A stretch of DNA of 64,000 bases from Bremia lactucae (lineage: Eukaryota > Oomycota > Peronosporomycetes > Peronosporales > Peronosporaceae): the NCBI RefSeq assembly GCF_004359215.1, contig NC_090611.1, positions 4,418,156 to 4,482,155 of the forward strand, written 5' to 3'. Below, one piece after another: positions 21,054-31,830 of the stretch. The position numbers and the translations under genes are program-made. The first letter of the stretch is position 1. Every line of letters starts with the position of its first letter. A model generated the notes under the pieces. That model was not told where the DNA came from. It saw only the letters and a program-made list of their open reading frames with translations, and made no database searches.

Positions 21054-22451
21054 TTAGTCGACCGCCGAAGTCATATCGAAAAAGTCACGTGCACGCTCCT
21101 CGTTGTCATGATATTTCCGTTTCAAACACAAACAAAATGCGTCGGGATTCTCGACGTGAACAAACGTCTTCATCATGAGCGGATCTGTGGTACTGGTTGA
21201 TCCATCCTTCAACCGATTGAAAACGCGATCGGCGCACCTCACATCGACCACCTTTACAAAGACTTCGACCTACACGCAAGTGTCAAAATTTCGGCATACT
21301 ATCCAATCATACCCTCATAGAAATACCTTTCGTCTGCTACCAATTGACGGATTCTTTTCAACCATTCCAGGAAGCATGTTCACGATTGGAACGTCAACGC
21401 TCACACCATCGTACCAACCAGACATATCGCGAGAAAGCGCGAGTCGATTGTTTGGGTCCCGATCGTACTTGGCAAACTCTCGTTTGTGATCTCTGCTCTT
21501 CTTTCTCGACACCAAATGAAAGCTTTCTGCCTTTCCATACGGTAGGAACAGCTTTTCGTGTTCAATTCGCTGAAAACGAAACTCATCTGTCGTTGCGTCT
21601 AAAAACGAAGCAATTGAGGACAACGATACGGAAGAAGCGGTGTCCTGCGGAGATTTCAAGTCATCTCGATAATAGTCGAGAAAGATGCGCTCGAGAGTGA
21701 TTGAAACAGTCGTAGCTGGCGAAACGCGAGCTTCAACATCTAGATTAGTTAATGGAGAACCTAGCGTTTGTGGTCCAGTTCTTAAGTCGGTTTCGAACTT
21801 GAGAGCTTCATATTCTGTAACGTAGTTCAGTATACATATACCATACGTGACGATTCAAAAAGGCGAGACATAGAAGAAGCACGTACTTGATTTAAAAAGA
21901 ACGTGAAAGCACAAATTTTTGGCTTCATACCAAAACGCGACATTCTTATTGTCAACGCGACGCGTAGGATCGTAGAATCCAATGTGTAATGATGCCATCA
22001 GGTGCAAATGGCGACGAATCCCTTTCGAACCAAGCGCATCAACAACGGTTCCAGTGACAAGCCACAGTTTTCGTTGTAGCTGTACTGGTTCCGAAGGCAC
22101 CACCAACACATGAAGAGGGGTCTTTTTAGCCTTTACAAGTTCCTTTGTGATTGCAACACTGCCTACAGTTTCTTCTGATAAACCAATCATGTTGAGTGGC
22201 GCCCCCACAACATCCAATTCTTCAAAAACACTAATATCCGCTACACCGTTCTGCACTTCAAATTCTGTTAGCCATCGACCATCGGTCTTTGCCAAGAAGA
22301 GCCGTAGATCATTGGCGTCACATGCTATCGTCCTAGAATTCTCTGCCTTGATAACTTTTTTAAAGTCTCCCACCAACTCATTCGTATCAATATCGATAGG
22401 AAAAGCAGCTCCCGCAATATCAACAATCGCACAAATTAATTTGACCATCAT
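21054..22451 (-). CDS. Crinkler (CRN)-family effector candidate B, inverted paralogue of A
   Basis: Model on the minus strand: exons 22451-21887, 21814-21327 and 21269-21054, introns of 72 and 57 nt at the same positions and phases as in copy A; about 422 aa. Two ATGs are adjacent (22451 and 22448); the second gives the CRN-style MVKLICAIV start. LFLAK, RWLTEFEV and HVLVVPSEP are present in order. The C-terminal region carries the same YDRDPNNRLALSRDM and SVDVPIVNMLPG blocks as copy A but ends earlier and diverges between the LFLAK domain and this block. Separate intact frames with substitutions spread along the length suggest both copies were kept, not that one decayed. Function of the C-terminal domain unknown. 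Confidence 0.8.
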
Positions 22452-22718
22452 TTCTTGAATTTAGAATGATTGAAGATGGAATATCCGAACAAAATTGTGT
22501 AGCCACATTGTCTATAAAAATCGCACTTTTAGTAGATACTCGCGAGTTTTGTTATTTTTTTTATTTTTTATCTATTTATGGTTTAATTTACGCCACAAAA
22601 GCACGAAAATGAAGAAGGAAGCGTCGAGGTCGTCATCGTCATCGCCACCAATTACTCTTTCATTCTCCGCTGTTAACACAAACTTCATTCGCGAAGAAAC
22701 GACCGTTTAGTATAAAAG

Positions 22719-24629
22719 CTAAAACATCTCTTCACTTCGAGACGACAATGGCGTAGGCTTGTAACTATCTGACATCTCGTCCTCTTTCAAAAGTGTGTTT
22801 TGTTCATCCAGTGTTGGTGTTTCAGAAGGTTTAATAGCGTCATCGTTTTCGTTTGTGAGCAAAATGTCTTTGGCTTCAAGCATTTCCACTAATTTACGCA
22901 GCTGGGCCATTTGACTTTCTTTTATTTGGTCGTTTATAACATCAGTAGCCACTTCCAGCCCGTCTTCTTTAATTTCCGGCTTCACAACGTCGTCAGCAAT
23001 CAGAAGATCCAATTGCTCTCGTAGGATAGCAACTAAATCGTTACTTTCAACACTGCGCTCGTGGAACTTTACCATCACGTAGGCACAGACTTTTCTCGAA
23101 AAGCAGCATAGATGCGCTACTACAAAAGCAATGCGCTCCAGAACAAACAGTCCAGCATCTAATCGCTGAAAGTATCGATTCTCTTTGTCCTTCGTCTCTT
23201 CAATATCCATGTCAAAATCGCTGTTTTCCACGCGTGCATGATACTTGACAAATAGATCCACTAACCGGTCTACCTTTTCCATTTCATTTTCGACAAATTT
23301 CGCGTGTAGACGATCATAGCCATCTGCCGGGGCCTTTTCACACACCCACGCACACATGGACGCCACGATGCTAGCCGCGTTCTCTTCTTCTTTAGCCTTG
23401 TCACTTGCCTTACTTGCCTTGGAGCTATTACCTGTCTTGTACTTACCAAGTCGACCCATAAAAGCTGAAAAGACGCTACGGAGTCCACCAATCTCAATTA
23501 ACCGTTCACAATTGCGTTTATTGCCCATGAGTGCGTGATCCATAGCCCGTAGCGCCTCTCCAAAAATAAAGCGCTTTCTATCCTTCATAAAACGTAGGAG
23601 TAGCTCAAGTCCTTCTAAATAACGAAATTGCGTCTGCGCTTCAGATACCAGCAACACACTGCACAGTGCATTCACGAGATTGCAAACAAACTCTTTCTCT
23701 TCTTCACTACTTGGATCTTTCTTTCGGTACGGCGCAAGAGCCTGAAGCAGATCGTCCATTAAATATACTTTGGTATTTCTTGCCTCACGTTGTTCATCGG
23801 TTTGTTTAATTTTCCCGATCCAGGACACAAATTTTTCTCGTGACTTTGCTCCAGATTGCAACATGATTGACAAAATTTCGCTTGCATACAGCTTATTTTC
23901 GCTAAACACCTTTTTTGGCGCTACTTGATCGAGCAAAAAGGAATAAATTGGCGTCTCGGCCACTTGACCACATACTTGTGGTTCCAAGTCGGCCATATTT
24001 TCTAAAATTTGCAACGAATTATAAATTCCCATTTTTTCTTCCTCTGCCTGTTCACTGTTTTCACTGCCAACTGCTTTAGCTAATTGATTCAGATTAGTTA
24101 CCAGCAATGGCAGCAGCTTCTCGTCTACCAAGTTTCGAGCTAGCATCCTAGCAGGCCCTAACGATGACGCAGCAGCATCGACGTCTGTAAGGTCGGCCAA
24201 TAGACTTAAAACTGATAAGCGAACATCAATATTTTCGTGAGAAAAGAGCCCTAAAAGCACTCGTGGCACCTGTAACTTCGTCATTTCGGCGAATAGTTCT
24301 GGCTTTGCTGCGACCTTCTTCCAGCGTGAAAGCTCGCTATCGAGTGCCATCTCGGATTCCAAAAACTTAGACGGATCGTCGGCGTACTTTTCACGTGCTA
24401 GTGCATTGCGACGCACGTGTTTGTCAAGTGAATTGACCATGGATTTTAATGCTCGAGCGTCAATTGTATCGTCAGTGTGAGCCTCAGCACCATCGACAAT
24501 CGCTTTTACGTTTGGCTCAACTTCTTTTAAGATGCGATTACGTTTTTTAGGTTGGGCGAGCGGTGATGTAGCTGCTGGCCGCTTGGGCGCAATGTCTGCA
24601 GACAAGACACGCTCAAAGTGGTCTTCCAT
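22719..24629 (-). CDS. CTNNBL1: Beta-catenin-like protein 1 (splicing-associated ARM protein)
   Basis: A 636-aa intronless ORF; human CTNNBL1 is 563 aa. N-terminal basic cluster PKKRNR near residue 28 fits a nuclear localisation signal. The CTNNBL1-specific head is clear (LDKHVRRNALAREKYADDPSKFLESE), followed by armadillo-type helical repeats with SHENIDVRLSVLSLLADLTD, LLPLLVTNLNQL and FVCNLVNALCSVLL; the C-terminal RYFQRLDAGLFVLERIAFV block is also typical. The last ~60 residues are acidic and look disordered. CTNNBL1 binds CDC5L/PRP19-complex proteins through their NLSs in the spliceosome. Start at the ATG ending 24629 in context ACCATGG. Confidence 0.92.
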   Translation of the reverse strand: MEDHFERVLSADIAPKRPAATSPLAQPKKRNRILKEVEPNVKAIVDGAEAHTDDTIDARALKSMVNSLDKHVRRNALAREKYADDPSKFLESEMALDSELSRWKKVAAKPELFAEMTKLQVPRVLLGLFSHENIDVRLSVLSLLADLTDVDAAASSLGPARMLARNLVDEKLLPLLVTNLNQLAKAVGSENSEQAEEEKMGIYNSLQILENMADLEPQVCGQVAETPIYSFLLDQVAPKKVFSENKLYASEILSIMLQSGAKSREKFVSWIGKIKQTDEQREARNTKVYLMDDLLQALAPYRKKDPSSEEEKEFVCNLVNALCSVLLVSEAQTQFRYLEGLELLLRFMKDRKRFIFGEALRAMDHALMGNKRNCERLIEIGGLRSVFSAFMGRLGKYKTGNSSKASKASDKAKEEENAASIVASMCAWVCEKAPADGYDRLHAKFVENEMEKVDRLVDLFVKYHARVENSDFDMDIEETKDKENRYFQRLDAGLFVLERIAFVVAHLCCFSRKVCAYVMVKFHERSVESNDLVAILREQLDLLIADDVVKPEIKEDGLEVATDVINDQIKESQMAQLRKLVEMLEAKDILLTNENDDAIKPSETPTLDEQNTLLKEDEMSDSYKPTPLSSRSEEMF

Positions 24630-25422
24630 GGTGGTGGCGGAATTGGCATTAAAAAAATGACGACTTTTGATTGGATGAAAACTAAAGGATCACCATGAAC
24701 AAAGCGGATGTACCGTATCCATGGTACACGTGCCGACACAAACATCTACGTTTCTTTGTTTGTCACTCCTTCGAGTTTGGTCTGTGCGATCATACGTCAC
24801 AAAGACTATAAGTCTGATGATCTTTTACATTGTAATGGCAACTCGAGTATAGACGAAGGTCCCAAAAATATAAGTTTCTTAGCGAATGTTTGTCGAGATG
24901 ATGAATGCATTAGGTCCTATATCATTTATGGCACGTTACGCGCCTTATTATAGTAGAGAATGTATTAATTGTTTTAACCTCAGGCAGTGCCTCAGGATCA
25001 TCAAACACGTATTATGGGTCTGACTTCCGACAAATTCTTTAGTGGGAAAGCTTATATTATAAGACTCACTGGGTTTATCGTTGCTTTTTACAGATAGCGA
25101 CATTCTTTTTATTTCGTAGCAAAGCGAACAACGATCCGGATACATCCAACGCACTATCATGGCTCCAAATTCTGCCAAACTCGACAAATTGCATTTTAAT
25201 AGATACCTTTTCAAAATCAAGCACTTTTTCTCGAGTCCAAAGAGCATTTAAAGTAAATTATAGTACTCAATCTATTTCAGTGACTAATTTCGCTGTCTTT
25301 GCAAGATAAATATTTTCCGGCATCGCCAACGCTGGTGTCAAGAGCCTTAAATCGTCATCATTTTCCACTTAAGAGGGTTTTAAAAGCTGCGGCACAATAA
25401 CCGAGCGCAATTCAAACGCAAC
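24630..25422. other. Intergenic, CTNNBL1 to kinase relic
   Basis: No recognised gene. A 99-codon minus-strand frame at 24948-25247 has a few Cys but no motif I know; it is likely chance or an old relic. Confidence 0.5.
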
Positions 25423-26819
25423 TTATAATGCCGTCGGACGTGTGGCAGGATCTAAGCTCAAACACCGGTGCGCCAAGTCACGAATAGCTACTGGACAATC
25501 ATCTCGAAACGTTGGCAACAATTTGCCTTCGGAGCGTCGTACTGTCCCAACCAGACTTCGCCACTCCCTCCTTTTGCCAATTGCCGCACACAACGCAACT
25601 GCGCGAATAAAATACGTTTCGTAACAACAGCAGGATCCGATACAAACGCTCTTAAAATCGTGCTTCGATGGCACAGCTGGTCATTTGATAGCGTCATTTC
25701 GGCACGCGTCGCTGCAACAAGCGTCGAACTTCCGTATGTGCCCATAAATCGTCGATCCCGTGGCCTTGCACCAAAGAAAACCTCCATGGGAGTCAATGCT
25801 TTGTCGTTTCTGTCAGTATTCTCCGCTAATGACGGAGCTATTGGGCCATTCAGTACATGAGACGTCGGAGACCAGCATTCGGATCCCACGAGCCTTCTAC
25901 TCATACACGGTCGTATGCTTCTTGTAACAAAGTACGAGAGCGATAAAGGTATCAAACAACCAACGCTAAGACAGTACTCGGCAATATGATGAGAATCAGC
26001 AACACAATCGCCGTTATTGAAAACGTCTCGGGCACAGGCGCAGCTTCTTGTTCCAGCCATGCTTTCATGACGGCACCTTCTGTAGCTGGACAGAGCGTCA
26101 TGTCAGTAAGAGCCCCATTGGTTTCTAAGAAGCGAGGAACTGTATCAACAACGCCTCGACATGGTAAAATAAAAAGTCTGTATGTGGTTGACACGACTCG
26201 GAGCCGGTGAATATTGTGTCCACGATATGCACTGCAAAAAAGTGCCAAAGTCTCGCGTTTTCCATGTCGTCGTAAAATTGGCTCAGGGATAGTGGCACTC
26301 TGGCCATCTTCGGCCCATAAAACGCCATCAATTGCCGTTTGCATCGGCACCTCGGATGTTGAGACGGCACATCTTGTTATAGGAAGAATGGTCTCAAAAG
26401 GACACGTTTTGGCTAAAAAATGGCCAAAGATGCCACAATTTTGCACTTGATACTCGAGTGTTTCATTTTTTGCCGCGAGAGTTTGCATTTCAACTAAAGC
26501 GGTAATAGATCGCTCATACTATGGCTACATAAGTGTGGAATTTTGCACGAGTGTCATTGTTTCATCGGAAGTTGTGAATTACGAACCCAGAGTCCCATAA
26601 TAAAGCACGCTGCATGAATCCTGAGAGATCTTTCCACGCAAGGAGATAATTCGATAATTGCGTCGATATGATGCTCGGTAGGTTTTCGGAGCGTAACGAG
26701 AGTTGAGCCACATCGCGGCCCGACGTCCTGAGGTTGTACAATCGCGCGACGAGGTCGCCAGCGCCCTCACAATTGTACCATTGTCGATGTAGCCACATGA
26801 TACTAAGTACAAGACGCAT
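25423..26819 (-). pseudogene. Receptor-like TKL protein kinase relic
   Basis: Pieces in order on the minus strand: an N-terminal frame 26819-26562; an ectodomain frame 26488-25952 that ends in a hydrophobic membrane segment (TAIVLLILIILPSTVLALVV); after a frameshift, a cytoplasmic frame 26060-25488 with DPAVVTKRILF and the glycine loop LAKGGSGEVWLGQY; and a last frame 25674-25423 with CPVAIRDLAHRCLSLDPATRPTAL, the end of a kinase C-lobe. The glycine loop and the C-lobe end lie almost next to each other in the DNA, so the catalytic core (VAIK, HRD, DFG, APE) is missing as a large deletion, together with at least two frame breaks. The order resembles the large oomycete family of membrane TKL kinases. 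It cannot encode an active kinase. Confidence 0.75.
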
Positions 26820-26980
26820 TAGGACGTCGGCACCGCCGGAAGCGCGGCTTTCGTACTTTAATGAAGCGGTTACTACACATCAACGAAACACAACAAAGTA
26901 CAAAATCACTAAACGTATCCCCGAATCTATTATTGACTTAAGCATCCAAACTGGAACAATTAATGTCGAGATTAAATTGT

Positions 26981-28369
26981 TTAATGGAGCGAGACAAAGT
27001 TCTGTCGACTATGACGACGTAGACACTTGGTTCCACAGTAGATAAATGTAAATTTGGAAAAATACTCTCCTTCGATCGGTTCAAAGTGCTTCTCACAGAT
27101 TGAACATTGTAGATAATTTTTTGGTATCGGCGGAACTTCAGGAGGGACGTACCAAGCCCACAGTTTGACCACATTCCCGCGCACAATCTGATCCCATTGT
27201 GCTGCAGAAACGCCTTGGCCCAAAACATACGTCTTGAAGTATTTAAATAAGTACGTATAGCCCCCACCTCCGTAGCGACGGTATTGAATTCGCTGATGGA
27301 CATTTGTCGATAAAAGAAGCTGATGACAATACTGCGGATTAATCTTTATTATATTTGCAATTGTCCGAGCAATGCAGCGATGAGAAGGAGGTTCTTGGCT
27401 ATTGGTGCCTGGTAACTCTGCCGAGCTAGGAGAGTACGAATTGATTAGCATTACGTCACTTACAGCGATTAAACCAATTGTATCGAAAAGAACGGACACG
27501 CCGCGATCAAAGACTTCCAGAAGAAAGGAGGAGACTTTTCCGTTAGATTCACGATAACACCAACGATCAGCGTGACACACTACAAGCTTCTTCTTTTCAG
27601 CCCCTGCATTAATCAGTGCATCAATATAAGATCGAATCATTGTCTCGAGCTCAACATTCTCTGTACTTTCGCAAAGGGAAAAGGATAAATACAAAGGAGC
27701 ATGCGTTCTTGCTTGCACCTGTTTTCATCGAAGCTATCTATTAGAAGCAATAAAATTCGATTATATCCCAATACAATTGGTACACACCCGAGCAAGACCG
27801 TGCACCAGAACCCTCTCACGTGCAGTCACAGTCGTACTGTTCACACAAATTTGCTGGTACACCGCACCAGGAAACGCAACAAAGCCTCCACTTTTAATCC
27901 CAAACAGCAATTCTGCCTCAATTGTTTTGGCAATACGCTCACTCTGTTCCATTGGGTCCAAATCAAGGTCATTAATTTCATTCATTCGTTCATTTTCGAA
28001 CGTTGTGACTGTGAGCAACTGGACGTTTTGGAGTCTCGTTGTCAGATTCAGCCGCTCCTTGATAAAAGTATCACGTCCCTCCACTGGTAGCGTCACATCC
28101 AGGACCAGCACTTTAAATGACTTTTTTGCTACGCGCTGTAACATTTCCAGTTCTCGAAACGCTTCATCCTCTTTCTGTAACAACAAGTTGCAACCTCCAT
28201 AGGCAAAAGGAAATTGACGATATTTGATTAGGTCTTCAAAACAAATAGTATGCTTCGCAGTCAATGAAGATGCCGCAACAGAAGCTCCAATATTGTGCAA
28301 CACATGTTCGTGCGGCAGTGCTATTTCCACGTCCTCGGGATGCACGAGCTCCTGAATGCTGCGAATCAT
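26981..28369 (-). CDS. Phosphotriesterase-related protein with C-terminal Cys motif
   Basis: Two exons, 28369-27788 and 27718-26981, joined across a 69-nt intron (GTGTGT...AACAG, phase 0), about 439 aa. The PTE fold signature begins with LPHEHVLHNIG (HEH at residues 20-22, a metal site). The usual active-site Glu segment is not recognisable after KSGGFVAFPG. Exon 2 has VVCHADRW (His ~243) and LLLSTNVHQR before RRYGGGGY; in PTER-like enzymes the position of Asn ~333 is normally the metal-ligand Asp. A tail follows with CSIC...YCGTKC (Cys 399, 402, 422, 426), which could hold zinc. The family are metal-dependent amidohydrolases; human PTER acts on N-acetyltaurine. With ligand residues changed, activity is doubtful. 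The neighbour FAIM gene is in the same orientation. Confidence 0.78.
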
Positions 28370-28719
28370 TTTGTCACATCGATTTGATGGACATTTAAAG
28401 TTCGGCTTAAGTTCGCCTGTTTGCTCATCATTCTATGTTGCGCACCCCAAACTACAACATTCCATCGAAGAAATGTCGGTAAAATTCAGCTAGTTCGGAC
28501 TTTGTCGCAAAAATAACAAAATGCATTCAATGCCTCTGGCATATTGTACTTTTAGCTTTTCTTCAAATTTTCAAGAAAAAATAGGTAAATGCTTTCAAAT
28601 ACTGAAAAACAACGATTAAAGCAAATTGCCCCGCTAAAGTATTCACCCCTTTGATTTTTGCTTTATATAAATAACGCATGATACATAATCGGCAAAGCGA
28701 AGAGTCCACATGCCACCGT
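28370..28719. other. Intergenic, phosphotriesterase-like to FAIM gene
   Basis: 350 bp, AT-rich, no recognised coding sequence. It contains the 5' region of the phosphotriesterase-like gene and the 3' end of the FAIM gene. Confidence 0.5.
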
Positions 28720-30054
28720 CTAAATGCTCAGCAAATCAACACGTGGCAACGTCTCGTGCTCACTCTCCTCCTTCCCAGCACTTGTCAAATGCGTCGTCGG
28801 ATCAAACGGATCAAACGCACGAGGTTTCGACTGCACGACCACGTCCGTGAAATCCATCAAATCGATTTCATTCTTCTCAGGTCCTTCGTCGACCGATGGC
28901 AACGGTTCTTTCCTCAACAACGACGCCGTTTGTCCAACCTCGCTTTCAGGCTCCGGAGAACTCGACTTCTTCCTCGCACCACCCGTCCGATCGTGTAGCA
29001 ACGCCGTGCATCCTTGCGATTCCGGCGACACTTGAGCAAACGTCTGTTCGGAACGCGTTCCATGTCCACTTTCACGATCAATCAAGGGTTTTTCCCACTG
29101 CGTATTGCCCGTTTGTTCATGTCGAAAGTACACGGCACTGCGCGAGCGCGAGTAGACTGGATACCATCCTGGTTCAAGCACAAAGTTCGTTTCACCAATG
29201 TCGCGCCATGCACTGCCGTCAATAAACAGCTCGTACGTCTTGTCACTATCCACGAGCGTCACAACCACGTCCAATTCATGATGATCTTCTAAATCGTAGT
29301 CAAATTCCCATCGATCCGCATGAATATCCTCAAACCGCACGCGCTCGAGTTCACGACAGTCAAGCACAACGACAAACTCGCCTTTTTCCAAATCCCGAAG
29401 CTCGAGTTTATGAATTCTTCCAGCAACGCCAAACGCAAAAGTCCAGGTGAATAATGTCCCAGGTGGACGGTCATCCCCGTCGCTTAGTAAAACTCCTTGC
29501 GTTTCTGCGACGCGACGAACGTACATGTCACTGCTCCAGACGGAAGCTGCTTGGTGACGATGAGCCACGGGCAGAAATCGTTCTGCGAGCTGATCCCATT
29601 GGACTCCATCGGCCACCAAGTCGTAGACAGCTTCGAGACGCGTTGAATCCACGACGGACAATGTCGCGTCACGGATACTGACTTGAAACGACGTGAGTGT
29701 GTCGTCGCCAACGTGGAAATCATAGTGCCAATTCGTCGCGTACTGGTCCGAGCTAAAGAGACGACGGCCGTCGAGTTTCAAGCGCTTTTTGGACGATAAA
29801 CGACTGTGTTCAAGCATTACGGTGTGCACTTGTTCCGACCCTGCGAGCACAAAGCGCCACGTTACGCGCTTTTTCGACACAGGGACACGTTCGCCAATGT
29901 TCTCAATCTCTTTGGATACACGCAAGACTGAGCTACAAGCACTCCCACTAACGCTGTTTGTCGATGCAGTCGAGTCCATACTGCCACGCATACGGCGGTT
30001 CTTATGGAATGAACCGACGCTGTCGGCGCTACTGTGTCGGCGGCCTTGTGTCAT
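28720..30054 (-). CDS. Tandem FAIM-domain protein with WW domain
   Basis: An intronless 444-aa ORF. Residues 1-60 are Ser-rich and basic. Two FAIM-type beta-sandwich domains follow: 64-160 (VTWRFVLAG, HTVMLEHSRLSSKKRLKLDGRRLF) and 201-290 (FTWTFAFG, HKLELRDLEKG, TYELFIDG). A WW domain sits at 295-323, with Trp297 and Trp320 and GNTQWEKP, and would bind proline-rich ligands. The acidic C-terminal tail contains LMDF and DPFDP near residue 415, which look like clathrin-adaptor DPF motifs. FAIM in animals counters stress-induced protein aggregation and death-receptor signalling; the role in oomycetes is unknown. The start is the only in-frame ATG before the Ser-rich region. Confidence 0.82.
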   Translation of the reverse strand: MTQGRRHSSADSVGSFHKNRRMRGSMDSTASTNSVSGSACSSVLRVSKEIENIGERVPVSKKRVTWRFVLAGSEQVHTVMLEHSRLSSKKRLKLDGRRLFSSDQYATNWHYDFHVGDDTLTSFQVSIRDATLSVVDSTRLEAVYDLVADGVQWDQLAERFLPVAHRHQAASVWSSDMYVRRVAETQGVLLSDGDDRPPGTLFTWTFAFGVAGRIHKLELRDLEKGEFVVVLDCRELERVRFEDIHADRWEFDYDLEDHHELDVVVTLVDSDKTYELFIDGSAWRDIGETNFVLEPGWYPVYSRSRSAVYFRHEQTGNTQWEKPLIDRESGHGTRSEQTFAQVSPESQGCTALLHDRTGGARKKSSSPEPESEVGQTASLLRKEPLPSVDEGPEKNEIDLMDFTDVVVQSKPRAFDPFDPTTHLTSAGKEESEHETLPRVDLLSI

Positions 30055-30438
30055 TGGGCTCGAGTACGATTCTGGAGACCCCCCTTGTTCTTCCCGGGTA
30101 AGATAGATGCGGTTGCGAGGGAGTGGACCAATGAAAGCGTAGGACAGACGGAATTTTGACGAATGAAATACAGAGGAAAGAAGAAATGGTATACGGAAAA
30201 AAAAATGAGGTTTGGCGCTGGACTCTCTCCCTGCGAAACATTTGTTCTGGGCTTACTCGGCTAGGAAAATGGTGTCGGCCTATCGTAGCGGCACCTTTGA
30301 TTTATCAAGGGGAATCTTGGTAGTTCAATGACTCGACCTATGTGCACTCACTTGGCGACTGATACCTACGCAACTTTTATCCAATTCAAATTGTCTATTT
30401 CTAGTATATTGTATCGTTATTCAAAATTTCTCGATCAA
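30055..30438. other. Intergenic, FAIM gene to secreted EER protein
   Basis: 384 bp without a recognised gene. The segment just above 30055 would carry the FAIM promoter; no clear Inr was seen. Confidence 0.5.
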
Positions 30439-31830
30439 TCAAAGGTTTACATTCGATGCAAATTTCACCGCAGCAACAATACCATTCTTTTCCACTATTT
30501 TTTGGAATTGTGGCCATAAAGCCGCGTTATATCGAATGATAAAATACTTGGTGTACTCAAGCAGCACCACGCGTTTTGGATCAATACTCGAGAGAGTAGC
30601 AACGGAAGAAGTCATGCGCTTCATCAGCATAAGCGGCGTCATGTCGGTGTCGGCGGCCCAGTTTTTATACAAGACGCTACGTAGGTCTTTCGAGAACGTT
30701 TCTAAATCCGGAAAGAGTGTCATGTCTTTTAAAATCGATGCATACTCAATCTCTTGTCCTTTAGGAATCGTTTTAGAAAAATGCACAAAAACATCGTTTT
30801 CGACTTGAATCTTTTGCAAATATCGAAGCCACTGAATAAATCGGGTAATATCAATCGAATTCGTCGTACCTAGCTCCAACTCGTCATAGACTTTCGATGG
30901 ATGCACCTTCTTCGCCGCCCAGGCTTCAATTTGTGCTTCCCGCTCAATGACTTCAATCAATTCCTTGGCAAATTCTTCCATCCCATTTACACCACTAAAC
31001 GTCTTAAATACGGTCTTTAGGTCTTGATCCGGCTTGGTCGTCTTGAGCAACCGCACGATGTTTTCTAGCGCTATGAGATTAATCATTGGATCTCGCGTGG
31101 CCACGTGACGGCGCGCATGACAGTATTCTAACCACGCAGTCACCACACGGCTACCGACAAGATCTGCTTCGTTTTCAACGCGCAGGGTCTTGAAAACAAC
31201 GTCGATCGTATCGCCATACCAACTCCACGCCTCCCGCATCGCTGAGCTCGTGGCGACGTTTGTAGCCATGTACGTTTGCATCCAATCTCCCAAGTTTGAC
31301 AGACCCGGATATGTTCGAAGCGATCGAAAGAACCCCGCAAGCTGTATGTCGGTAAATTCTCGTTGAAAGAAGGAAAAGAAAGTGCTGCTTGCGGCCAAGA
31401 GCTCGTCGTGAGACTTGCACGGTTGAAACATGTGCTTGTCTACGTAAAGAAGCCACTGGTAGAGATTGATTTTTTTGTGCAACTTTTTCGTAAGGCGCGA
31501 AATGAAAATTCCCATGGCATAAAACATAAATCGCGGACTCGCACGGAGTTTCGCGGCCAATTTGTAGACGGCATCGAGCGTTGTGTGCTTAATCGAGTCC
31601 AGAAGGTTTCTTTCTTCAATTGATGTGGCTTGAGAGCCAGTCATGTCATGTGCATCGTTGAATCGAGGGCCTTGGATTGCGAGGTCTTTGTTCGGACTTT
31701 TAGGAAGGAAGGGACGGCTATGTTCGGGGAGGCTTGAGGGGGGTTGAGCGCTATTTTCGCTTGCATTCTTATTAAGCGCGGCATTCGCTGTTGTAAGGAG
31801 TAGGGACAGTAGCAAGAAGTGCAAATTCAT
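30439..31830 (-). CDS. Secreted EER-type WY-like effector candidate
   Basis: 463 aa, intronless. Residues 1-18 form a typical signal peptide (hydrophobic LLLSLLLTT, cleavage near ANA-A). Residues 20-70 are Pro/Ser/Asn-rich, and IEERNLL places an EER motif at 72-74. The segment where RXLR would lie has no canonical match, as in several downy-mildew RXLR-like effectors. The rest is all-helical with spaced Trp/Tyr, e.g. QWLLYVDK, AWAAKKVHPSKVYDELEL followed by RFIQWLRYL, like the WY/LWY repeats of oomycete effectors. It would be secreted from the pathogen and may enter host cells; target unknown. It could instead be an ordinary secreted helical protein, but signal peptide, EER and LWY-like repeats together favour an effector. 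Confidence 0.7.
   Translation of the reverse strand: MNLHFLLLSLLLTTANAALNKNASENSAQPPSSLPEHSRPFLPKSPNKDLAIQGPRFNDAHDMTGSQATSIEERNLLDSIKHTTLDAVYKLAAKLRASPRFMFYAMGIFISRLTKKLHKKINLYQWLLYVDKHMFQPCKSHDELLAASSTFFSFFQREFTDIQLAGFFRSLRTYPGLSNLGDWMQTYMATNVATSSAMREAWSWYGDTIDVVFKTLRVENEADLVGSRVVTAWLEYCHARRHVATRDPMINLIALENIVRLLKTTKPDQDLKTVFKTFSGVNGMEEFAKELIEVIEREAQIEAWAAKKVHPSKVYDELELGTTNSIDITRFIQWLRYLQKIQVENDVFVHFSKTIPKGQEIEYASILKDMTLFPDLETFSKDLRSVLYKNWAADTDMTPLMLMKRMTSSVATLSSIDPKRVVLLEYTKYFIIRYNAALWPQFQKIVEKNGIVAAVKFASNVNL

Larger units (their letters stand above)
19160..22515. repeat. Inverted gene duplication holding Crinkler A and B
   Basis: Two diverged arms, about 19160-20560 and 21150-22515, are reverse complements at the level of gene structure, including both introns and at least ~60 bp of upstream sequence. 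The spacer is near 20660-21050. Confidence 0.75.

Noticed and set aside
24948..25247. 99-aa minus-strand ORF
   Set aside because: No motif, no start context, in AT-rich intergenic DNA.
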